Translations under genes and position numbers: made by a program
Origin: Paragonimus westermani
Taxonomy: Eukaryota; Platyhelminthes; Trematoda; Plagiorchiida; Troglotrematidae
DNA length: 64,000 nt
Assembly: GCA_008508345.1 (NCBI GenBank)
Contig: QNGE01000855.1
Coordinates: forward strand, 1-64,000
Direction: 5' to 3'
The notes under the pieces: model-generated
The model's database searches: none
What the model was told of the DNA's origin: nothing
Seen by the model: only the letters and a program-made list of their open reading frames with translations
Shown here: one piece after another, positions 28,081-37,709 of the stretch
Position numbering within the stretch: position 1 is the first letter of the stretch
How the letters are laid out: each line of letters begins with the position of its first letter

Positions 28081-30881
28081 GTGAGACCACGGACAATCCG
28101 GTTACTGTGGAAGCCGATGCCAATTTCGGATGACTGGTTGGCATCCACAGTGTTTGTTACACTCATCTTGAAATTCTTACAGAGAGGGCGGTGGAATTTG
28201 TCTCGTCCTATATACCGGATATCCGACTCCTGTTGTCATCTTTGCTTACCTGTTGCCTCCGTAACACCTGTGGAGTTTTGGACACTCATTAGTGGCTAGT
28301 TGTTTCAAAACTCTCTACAACCTTGTTTTGTAGCTTCAGAATGTACCACCCACGGTCGTCTAGTGCAAGTGCTTACTGACTCTCGGGTTGATGCCTCTTT
28401 ATCACCCAAAATAATCTTGACTGACCACACTTTCATTTACGCCGAGTTCTGACTATCAGTCGGTTGTACCATCCTTGTTAGAAACCGTTTATCTTTGTAA
28501 CTACCGATTTTCGCATGGAGCTACACACCACTCGACTTCATTGACTGGACACTGTATCTCTGTCGTTGTACAGTTTTGAACAAAGCGGAACAATGAATCT
28601 GTTCGTCTGTCAAATGTATTTCACTCGATCCACTCCACTCTATTCATCAGATCATTCCAAAGCTTTTCTGTAGTCCTCTAATATCATATACTTGCGGAAA
28701 TTTGGTACAGACTGGTTAGCAAAAAGGATTGTTATCATCTTGTCTCACACGTAATATAAACTGAAAGATCACTGATGATCATGCCGCTCGGTTTTTCACC
28801 CTATCCTCGGGATTGAAGCGTAGTTTTCAAGTTGATAAACTGCCTTATGCATCCCAAAATGATTAATTTTGTCCGTCAGCAACACCACGTGTTCAGCATT
28901 GACAAAAATTAACAGATGACGGTAGCTAATTTAAGAATGGACGCAAAGGAATTCAAACTTAATGGCGTACAGACGGATTAACAAAAAGTATATTATTGAT
29001 ACGCAGTCTCTCGCTTAGTGGGCTCTAGAAAAAACTGATTAATTCCTAAACTTCCTGCTAATTAAGTTTTTGATTTTCATGCGTTGTGTTCCATTGGTGA
29101 AGTAATCATTTAGTAAGTGAATTAAGCTCTGTGGAATATCGTTAGCTTACAGTGATTTACACAATTTTGCTGGTTTACGCGGTTGGAGGCAGTGATGTCA
29201 TCCGAACAGCCGTGGACAATCCTTAATCTTTCGAGTGATCGAACAAGGCCGACAACAGTATCATTCACTGTCGATCACAAATATGAATAAGTATACTGAG
29301 TGGACCAGCAGTAGTCAGTCGGGTAGTCATTTTAGCGGGTATAAATTTTTCGAACACTTTCAAGATTTTCAAGGCACACGTTTGTGAGCGTAGTTTGGTT
29401 TAGCAAACATGAGTCCATCCCATGCAGTGTTTCCGTTACAGTTAACTGGTCTTCATATCGTCGAACACAGTCTTTTCTACAACCGTTTGCTGTTGGTTTT
29501 ACCCAACCCGAAGTAGCTAAGCCGTAAAAACGTCCGGTAACCAATCACACGGATATGCGTTCGAATCTCATTTACAGCAAGTGCTTTCAGTGTTTTTGCC
29601 CCGAGAGGTTGTTGGTATCTGTCATTAATGCGATCCTGTTTGTCATTTAATGGAGAAGACTCTTGAGTCAGGCAGCTTGAACTTAATCGGTACATCTGAC
29701 TTCAAATACTAGACACCAAGCACGTCAGAGGTACATGCAGTGGTAAACGTCATATCTGCTTTCACACTTCAGACTGGCCCACCTAGTGAGCATAATTACC
29801 GATTATTTTCAGCTTGAGTTGAATCTAGATATGTTTCGATGTAAGTGTATTCTGTATTGTTACACTCTCAAGCACTTCGTTATTACTTGTTATTTGTCCA
29901 GAACTGATAATTTGTATACTACTGGACTAAATCATATTTACTAGATCGCCGATCGTACCAGTTTGTCTTTCTGACTTTTCTGTATATGGGCCTCCTAGTT
30001 CCCAATAAGTACCGCGATTTACAATCGGCGGACTGTTACGGCTCATCTTCAATTTGTGGTTAAGATTATTATGATTTTTGAAGCATTTTTGGCTTTTAGC
30101 CACTAGACGTGACCGCTCTCGGTTGGGGATATAAGATGTACTGATGTACTTGGTCATCGGTGCGAGTGCAGTCGTGTGCACCGGATAGCATCAGCTGATT
30201 AGCAGCCATCGAATTGAGTGGCTCGTCTTTGATCTTGAGGTTCAAACAGGCTGATTCATCGAGAGCCGCAAAACGCATGGAATGCCAACCTATCGTCTAC
30301 TGTGTTGCACATTCTTAGGTAAGCTCTCAGATCACACTCGTAAGATACAGGGCCAGTCGATTACCTGGCAAAGGGTGTTTAAAGCTACCATTATTAAATC
30401 GGAAACTGCAAATCGTGTTTGCCTTCTAGGCTGAGGTCCTTTTGACTCACTCGACTTATGTCTGATAAAACTAGGCGATACGGTGGCTGATCCCGATCAC
30501 TCGGGCGGTTGTTATGATTATCTGATTGAGAAGCTTGTGTAGTAAGTACAATCAGTAGGGCGTGGCTGTGGAAACCCCCAGGAAACTGTCTTGTGGTTGA
30601 CGCCTTAATCTCACAAAACATTTGTCTCATCTCTTTCCCTTCCTCTTCCAACTCGCGTTATTGACACTACTGCATCATATTTCCAGCAATTCCCGTTTGA
30701 ATCGTCACTTCATCTTAGTGGACCTTAAGTCAGATATGTTAAACGTACTCTTAATGACCTGATCCCTTCTGTAGTCTGCTGTACGTAAGAAACCTCAATG
30801 GCAGATATTGTTCCATACTTGGTTGGAGTCATTTTGACCTTAACAGTGCTTGCTTATTCTCATTCTATTCACCACGTTTAG
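28081..30881. other. Interval where THOC1 middle exons are expected but not found
   Basis: THOC1 normally has about 250-300 residues between the two matched segments. I searched the plus strand for the family blocks around FWSLQ, FRRHILLQYL and LWIED and saw none. An acceptor-like TTGTTTTGTAG at 28322-28332 opens a frame of about 38 codons without a convincing match. The minus strand has open frames at 29332-30651 that I cannot assign. Confidence 0.4.
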
Positions 30882-31014
30882 GTCAATAAACAAAGAGGAA
30901 TGGTGCTGGCAAACAATGCAACTTCCTTCTAGACGATCACCTGACTTCTACCTCAATTTGAATCCTCCGGGGCCACCTGTGACAGTGATTTTGACAGAAA
31001 AACTTCATGCAGAA
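30882..31014 (+). CDS. THOC1-like exon (C-terminal third)
   Basis: The exon follows a strong pyrimidine-rich acceptor (TTCTATTCACCACGTTTAG) and ends at the donor GTGAGC. It begins with the last base of a split codon and encodes 44 residues. WCWQTMQLPSRRSPDFY aligns with human THOC1 YGWRALRLLARRSPHFF, and the following region aligns with the segment before the acidic linker and death domain. A proline replaces a conserved Leu. The exon lies in the right order and orientation, 2.8 kb downstream of the other THOC1-like exons. The death-domain exon was not found downstream. Confidence 0.6.
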
Positions 31015-31753
31015 GTGAGCGTGAAAATGAATGTCTCTTTCGTAACTTTCATTTGTTTGTAGTCTTAAATTGTTGTTCACGTAGAGTGTTGTACAATCGA
31101 TTATCGATTTGATTTGGTAATCTGGCTAATACTTTTGTCTCTCTCTTCATTGTGTGCATGTATTCTGTCGTTTTAACCATAGTTCTGTTGCAGTTATAAC
31201 CAAGTGTCGAATGAAGGCAAACAATGTTAGTCTCAGTAGAGATGTTTGTAGACAGCGTTTAGCACTTGTCACAATCTTAACATAGGCACTATTTAGTTAC
31301 GGCCATTTCTCCTTCGTACGTGGCTTACTTCACTGTTGTTGAATCATAGAAATTGAGGGACACATCTAGCCACTTGGAGGTGACCAGTGTGGGTCGTTAC
31401 GGGCATTAGCCTCTTATAGAAACCCTCTCCTCTGAAAGTCCTGCTAGTTTATTCAGCTTCATGGAAAAGTTTAACGTACTGCTGATGTTTCTGGGTTCAT
31501 CCAGTCTAATAATCATTATCATTACCGTCAACACCAACAGGATAAATACCTCCATCCTTCGTAGTTATCATCATCAACCCCAGTACATCACTGATTGTTG
31601 CCTAACGGCTTTTTCACTTAGGTACTGTAACCTAAATCTGAATATAAGCATCAATCTAGCTACACCTGGAAATCGATTAATTCAGCTACAATTGGTTGTG
31701 AGGTGTAATATGTGTGGGACGGGTATTTGATTATATTCACTGCCCAGTTTCGT

Positions 31754-31783
31754 TAGCTGACAGCTAACTGACAGCTAACTCAC
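31754..31783. repeat. Short direct repeat with palindromic core
   Basis: An 11 bp unit (AGCTAACTGAC / AGCTAACTCAC) follows TTAGCTGAC. The TTAGCTG and CAGCTAA parts are mutually inverted. No function can be inferred. Confidence 0.7.
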
Positions 31784-32405
31784 ATCACAGAGCCCAATTA
31801 GTCGCTACTTACCTTGACGTCCCCTTCACAAATTGTGAACCACAGTATCCTTGGTCCGTTTTTCGTAGACGATCTGTAATGGTTAATCTGTTCTTATGTT
31901 TCTTCATTCCAGGCTATAATTTGTATACTTCGCGCCCAACGCCAGTCACCTGAGACACTGGCAACGAGCGTTCAGCTGACGATATTCGCCCACTGACTGA
32001 CCACCCAGGACTGTACCAGATTGATTTAATTTTTCTTCCTGCGGACGCGAGTCATCTGTTTTGACATGTTTCTTGTTTATAAACCCACGCGCCTAACAAC
32101 CAGACGTGTGTGCGTTTGTAATATGCGCAGTGTCCGTTCCAACCACCTGCAAGAACTATCCGCTATTTTCGTTCCGTATGTTACTGACTTTTTCAGTAGT
32201 GCGTACTGTTACATTTCTTGACCCACACCACAAGGCCCCAGCTGTTGTGCATGTATACTGCGTCACATTAAGGAAGTGACTACCCTAAGTTACCTTAATC
32301 AACATGGGAACGCTTCCGATAATCAAGTATAGGACTCTCGGTCTATCTTGCTGAACATTCTTTTCTACTGTCTGTAAACAAACGTTTGTACTTACTCATT
32401 CTAAG

Positions 32406-32611
32406 AAAATAAGAGAAACTCACAAATCATCGAACCAATGTCAGCACTGCCTCCGTCTACGGTTTCTGCCACACACGATTCCCATTCCAGTCTCACAAAA
32501 TCCTCACCAGCTAAACAACCAGAGGTCACAAAATGTGCTGCTGACTCTGATGACTCGAGAAGCAGCAAATCTCAATGCATCAAATCGACGGATATAGGAA
32601 ATACAAACTTA
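32406..32611 (+). CDS. Candidate Ser-rich exon, unassigned
   Basis: After an acceptor-like CATTCTAAG, one frame stays open and reads like a disordered, Ser/Lys/Asp-rich linker: KSSPAKQPEVTKCAADSDDS, followed by RSSKSQ. A possible donor is TTA|GTGAAT at 32612, which keeps phase 0 into the exon at 32978. THOC1 proteins have an acidic linker at this point, so this may be part of the same gene, but there is no sequence match to confirm it. Confidence 0.25.
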
Positions 32612-32977
32612 GTGAATCAAACCATAACGTGAACGTTGAAGAAAAGATTCACTCGAGCAGCAAACCGTCCGGTGGTATCGATCGATCTCGCTGCTGTGCT
32701 CGGGACCCAAGACAGGATGTTTATGGTCGTGTGGGTTCAATGGTAGACAAGGTAAAGAGCCATCGGTTGGATTCTGTGGCACGTGTTTGTTGCCTGTTTC
32801 GGTGCGTGCCGTCAGAAATGCAGTGCTTTCATCTCGCAGTGTCCTGCTGAGGAACTCCCTTATGTAACATATCCAAAGCGGTCGCTGTGAACTTATGTTC
32901 ACTGATTGAGATGATGATTTTCAAAGTACATCTTTCTCGACTAGCTGTATTAATCGAATTTGTCCCTCTTCCTTTAG

Positions 32978-33124
32978 TCTGTCACTAAACTTGATCGCCG
33001 TATTGACTTTTCCACTTCAGCTTCACTCCAGACAAATTACATGTGCGATCGACCTGTTTCTCTTCTTAAACTTTCCTGTCCCTCATCAGAATTCGTTGAA
33101 GCTGTCCAAAATCTTTTTGCTTGA
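32978..33124 (+). CDS. Candidate terminal exon, unassigned
   Basis: A classic acceptor (TTTGTCCCTCTTCCTTTAG) opens a 48-codon frame that begins SVTKLDRRIDFS and ends VEAVQNLF-Ala then TGA. Spliced to the candidate exon at 32406 it stays in frame. No family is recognised. An alternative frame is also open for a similar length, so coding status is uncertain. Confidence 0.25.
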   Translation, partial: SVTKLDRRIDFSTSASLQTNYMCDRPVSLLKLSCPSSEFVEAVQNLFA

Positions 33125-33599
33125 ACGGTCGGTTCAAATGCCTGTCGCATTTTACTGAAATTTCAGAAATGTCGTCAACAACTCCACAGTGGATGTCATG
33201 GACAGTGAGAGTCTGGCAAATGTCCCGTGGTCAACTTTAACAATTTCATGGCGCGCGCGCGAAATACCATAGGTCTTCAACTAACCACTTTTCTCGTTTC
33301 TTGAAATTTTTATTAAGAACAGTGGTGTCTTTTATTACACTGTGCGTCGAATGCTTCTGTTCGATACCTGACCTTCAGCCCTTTTGTTTCGCATAGCACA
33401 GTACGTTACAAGGGAACATCACATCTGCCTTCAATCTTTTATAGACTGAAAAAGGGGTGACGCTCCAGAAGATGACATGAACTATCCATCCGGTAGTTTG
33501 TGAGTGGTCATTCTTTGTTGAGTTACTCAAACATTCTGGTTTGTTACACTGAATTATGATCATTCAACTCGCCGTGGCCAAGACTTTTTCAGAATTATG

Positions 33600-33925
33600 T
33601 CGAAGTCGTCTGACATCCATCGGCAGCAGCCGCCAAGTTCTTCTTACTGAATCATCATCATCGCGACCGATAAGGATGTCTAAAAACAATAGGCATCTAT
33701 TCTTCATCAGCTCATAGGTGACTGTCAGATTGGCATGATACACTGAACCATTTCACCATTTCGTCGATCGTCTGCAGGATTGCGCAAAGATGAGGATGTC
33801 ATCCACATAACATTTATACAACGATAGTGACGAAATGTCTTGGGCAATTCGCTTTTCTACCATCAATATGAAAATCCTCTAGCATCGGTTTAATTGAGAA
33901 TCCGGACAAAGTCGACGTAGCAGAC
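33600..33925 (-). pseudogene. Penelope-like RT catalytic fragment
   Basis: On the minus strand I read a decayed GSPLGPMLADIF-like block (about 33884-33905) and then IFILMVEKRIAQD. The RT catalytic motif YKCYVDDILIFAQ follows at 33780-33818 (the YVDD codons at 33798-33809). After that comes ELMKNRCLLFLDILIGRDDD, typical of the FLDVLI block that follows the catalytic site in Penelope-like elements. The catalytic Asp pair is kept, but frame changes before and after it make the copy inactive. The 3' part (to about 33180) is too decayed to assign. Confidence 0.7.
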
Positions 33926-36705
33926 AAAGTCATGTGTTCAGTAGACGTTTAATCATTGTTTACAAATGTTCCATTGCATTGGACAAATGAGTTTATGTGC
34001 AGTCTGATCGGCACTGAAGGCACTGATATAGAAATTCTCGCGAATACGCTTAAACGGTCTCTACCGGTGTGTACGCAGAACATCAGTTTCAGTTTTCAGA
34101 AAAAGCTAATCGACAAATAGATGGGGTCTCCACCGAGAACCCGTTAGGACCGATGCTATTTCATGTTGCCTAATTGTCTTCATTCTAGGCACGACAGAAT
34201 TGGGGTCAAACTCATTCGTACGTGGACATTCTATGAAAAATGACAAGTCGCGAGGTTGACGAATAATGATAGACTGAACCTCAGTCCTCACTATGAAAAC
34301 TGTAGTAACACTTCGGACGACGAGTTAGTAATGGATCTGTCAAAATTGTCAAAAAATGAAGCGTTGTTCATACTTGAACAAACATTCACTTCTGAAACCA
34401 TGGTTATCTTGGTAGTAATTCCCACATTTTGTTGCTTTCTTTGGCCTGACCCTACCATGTTTGGGTCACTTGTGTTTGTTTGATCACTCAAGCCAAAATT
34501 TCCGCTCTCTATATACTTAAAGCCGATGAAGTTGGTGACGGTGTCGGCTCACCGATAGCATTGTGTCGCATGAAGTGTCTCATTCCAGAGGAGGATTCAA
34601 CGTACAGAACCAAAATGTGTTCATCTTACTGAGCTGAGAGAGTGTTCTCTCATTGCGATAAAATCACTCTGGGGTTCTTGGAGTTTCGGTTAAAAGCACT
34701 CCTTGTTAGGATGTGTATCCTGTTGAAGATTTTCTTGTAGGGATAAAGTGTCTCAATAAAACGCCACGCACTCAGCTTCCTAGTAAATCCATAAGCAAGC
34801 GAACTGGGTTAGTTTGTGGGAATCGAACTGAGTGAGAAATCGTAACCAAAAGACAGGGTACTAACAAATAAACACCTCCAACTGATTTGTGTGCAAAACG
34901 CGGCTGGCACCAAGTGTAGTTTATTATGCTAAATGACGTGTGCGAATTCAACACCATGAACAGATATTCATCTGTGCACTGTGGTTGTCTTTGTGCCAAT
35001 TTCTCGACTGGACACTGATGCTCAGTGATGCTCAGTGCACAGAGCGGGTGTTACTCTTACCCCTATATAATTGCACACAATCGGATGACTTGCTACTCCA
35101 AAATGTTGTAAGCCGTACATTACGTAAGACTTGGTGGCGTACTCAGGATTCTGACAGGACTATGGAAGTACTTCTCACAAGGTGTGGATTGATGGGAAAC
35201 TGAAGGTGATAAATACTTTAGAGATCCAACAAAAGACGTAAAAACTATAGCAGCGAACGCGAAGAAATGACTTCATTTTGCAACCACTGGAAAGCATCCA
35301 CATGTTAGTAAAACAACAGACTGGTTGTTGCAGGCGAAATATTTTTTAGGCATCGTTCATGTTGTGTTTTTTTCTAATGAAAATTAGGTTTATACAGAAT
35401 TGCCCCATATTACACATATGTCTCGACAGAACCTGGATAAACGCTCATTGTTGATGTAATGAGGAATTCAGTGTGTGTAAATTTCCTTGGATTATTTTCA
35501 GCAAAGAAAAGCTGAATAAGTGCCACCTAAAGGAGGCTTAGCGACAGAGAGTGGGTGGTGACCATGTTGACAGACCATTCCGTGAAATAGGTGCATAAAA
35601 CCACATTTTCTGGGTTGAACCTGTTATCAAAAATTAGCGTAAGTACTGCATAAACTTAAGAAAATGGCGGAGGGTGAATCGTGCCTTGCTGTTATGTATT
35701 GGTCTTGTGAGGTTTCCGGTGTATTCATAGGGCATAGTTCAGCGTTGGTTCACTATCATTCACAATCGATCACAGGTTTCGTTCACCACCTTTGTAATAT
35801 CGATTTGAAGGGTTAATACGTCCTTCTGTTTTCACATTTTCGATAAAAAGATCTGAACAGTAATCCGAAAATGGACGCTAATTTAGCCGCAGATCAAGAA
35901 GTGATCGAACGTGAATCGTCTGCTACCTCGTCCGAGGTGAATGCTTGTACGGGAGTCGGCGTCTGTTTAACCAAACACACTTGTCTGATTTCCGTCCACT
36001 TCATCGTTCGTGTTGGCCGACAATAATGAAGTTCATCGGCATGTTTTTGTGACAGACAGACTTTGCCAATCACTAGATCTAAGAGTCACTTCTTGCGAGA
36101 CTCGTTGATTTGATCACGTCTCACAAATGTTTACTCACCATTTGTCCTGTCACATCTTGTTCATGAGTGACGTGCGAGTTGGAAATGAAAGTCTGCTGGG
36201 CCCGAGTCGTAAGTTCCGACAAGGAAACTCGTTTCACCAAGAAGTTTCTTGCTTTTCGTTCCATATCAGGAACACAACAAACACCTTTAGTCGAGGCAGA
36301 TGTCTAGTGTGACCAATAACAGAAAGTGATGACACTCGTGTTGCGAATGTTTGCGCCGATTTGATTCAATCATTTCTTTCTGTCATTGTTTATTTTCCAT
36401 TCTACATGGTTCACATCGTCACTCTGTTTGTTATAGTGCATTTATCGCTTTGGGTGGTAGATCGTGGGTTTATCTGCAGTACGTTCCCATTTTCTGTATC
36501 TATACACAGATATTCGTGACTAACCTCATATCATCGAGTTGGAACAGGTACACATTAAATCGTTGAAAACGTTGAATGATCAGTGTGGTCATATAGTGAG
36601 TTTCGAGAAGCAGGATAACGAGAATTGTGAGCAAGTTCCTGTTTTGCAGACGTTGCCCTACCTCCATTTGTAATGTGGAATGTAAACGGATTGCTATGGC
36701 TTCTG

Positions 36706-36960
36706 TGGTGGTTGAACGTTCAGATTTGATAATTCGGTCGTGCCTAATGTGAGGTCAATGGCGCAGTGGTTAACACGGTTGCCTCATGATTGGAACGTCC
36801 GGAGTTCAAATCCCGGCCGTGACAAGGATATGCACTACTGACGAGCTCTAATGAGAGCGAAACTCGAGTCTAGTGCTTCTTTTCGAAAGAGGCCGGCTGG
36901 AAAGTCCCCCTGAATGCGAACGCTGCGATCAAATGTGAGTGATGGTCAACCTGAAAATCC
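36706..36960 (+). repeat. tRNA-derived SINE with intact hammerhead (best copy)
   Basis: The head is tRNA-like with an A box (TGGCGCAGTGG, 36760-36770) and a B box (GAGTTCAAATCCC, about 36802-36814), the internal RNA polymerase III promoter. A hammerhead ribozyme follows at 36832-36876, then a conserved tail containing GAAAGAGGCCGGCTGG and GTGAGTGATGG. Only the last part of the upstream conserved block (GTTGAACGTTCAG on) is present, so the copy is 5'-truncated relative to the 410 bp unit. It ends exactly where the minus-strand Penelope-like relic begins (36961). This is the least decayed copy in the window. Confidence 0.85.
36832..36876 (+). ncRNA. Type I hammerhead ribozyme
   Basis: All core boxes are present: CTGACGA (36838-36844), GAAA (36859-36862) and the cleavage triplet GTC (36868-36870). 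Stem I is perfect, GCACTA (36832-36837) with TAGTGC (36871-36876). Stem II is perfect, GCTCT and AGAGC closed by an AATG loop. Stem III is the palindrome ACTCGAGT with no loop, so a monomer folds poorly and a dimer is expected to be the active form. Predicted cleavage is after C36870. The arrangement, open at stem I and next to a tRNA-like head, is that of the schistosome SM-alpha SINE. Confidence 0.85.
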
Positions 36961-37660
36961 TTGATCCATTTTGACTGTGTTCAGCAGACTCACTGGATCG
37001 GCTTGGTTAAACTCAACCAACTGTGCAGCGACTACCAATTAACAAGCTTCCACGAACCCACGAGCTGGCCATGCCGGATTATGTTCTCGGATGTGTTCAG
37101 ACAATCGCTCTGTTGTGCTACCTATGTTGCTTTTTCCACAGGAACAAACGGAACGGTACACACAAAAAGAGGCAGCATGTACAAGCAACATATATTTCAT
37201 CTGGGGAAGTAAAACTAGTGCGAGAGTAAACTGAACGCGTAAATGAACAGCGAAATAGGTTTCGCTGAGTCCAACATTGGGTCCCTTGATCACATCCCCT
37301 GCTTTGCGATCGCTTTTGAATGTTAAAAAAATGTAGACAGGTTTTTCATGTATACAATTGGCGGTATATCTATCTTTGTGCCAATTAGCACGTACTTACA
37401 AAAAAACTGCTCCTGATAGTCGCTTTCAAGGAGTATATTAAATATAAATTGTTCTTCTCCTTCTATGATGTCATCGGAACATATTTTTCTCGGTTCTGCC
37501 TAGCAGAATTTTTCTGTCGTCTAAAAGGTACAAATCTATTAAAATTGGTATACTGTCCGGACCAAGTTACCTCAAGATATACCTCACGTTGTATTGTGCC
37601 ATCCTCACGACGTAATATGAACACATTCAAAAACGCTAAACGTCCTTTCAAAACACTAAA
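36961..37660 (-). pseudogene. Penelope-like remnant: RT end plus GIY-YIG endonuclease
   Basis: From high to low coordinates, the RT-end block reads LAFLNVFILRREDGTIQREV and then TWSGQYTNFNRFVPF (37463-37651), matching the family block FLDVL-x-RREDG...VYRK-x-TWSGQY. About 290 bases later the endonuclease start reads CVYRSVCSCGKSNIGSTTER, then LSEHIREHNPAWPARG (about 37060-37165). The YIG tyrosine is Asn. A further block in another frame, AAQLVEFNQADPV, matches the middle of the domain. The copy is then cut off at 36961 by the SINE. It is broken by frameshifts and stops. Confidence 0.75.
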
Positions 37661-37709
37661 CGTATCGTGCTCATGTATCGTTTACTCGGCTCGATCTGTT
37701 ATATAGGAG

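Noticed and set aside
28322..28441. Acceptor followed by a 38-codon frame as a THOC1 middle exon
   Set aside because: The acceptor is good, but the translation has only a weak LTD match and no donor in a fitting place.
33251..33261. (GC)5 run as possible Z-DNA or regulatory site
   Set aside because: Too short and without context to support a function.
36751..36830. Functional tRNA gene
   Set aside because: A and B boxes exist but the cloverleaf does not close, and the same head recurs in many copies fused to the hammerhead, so it is a SINE.
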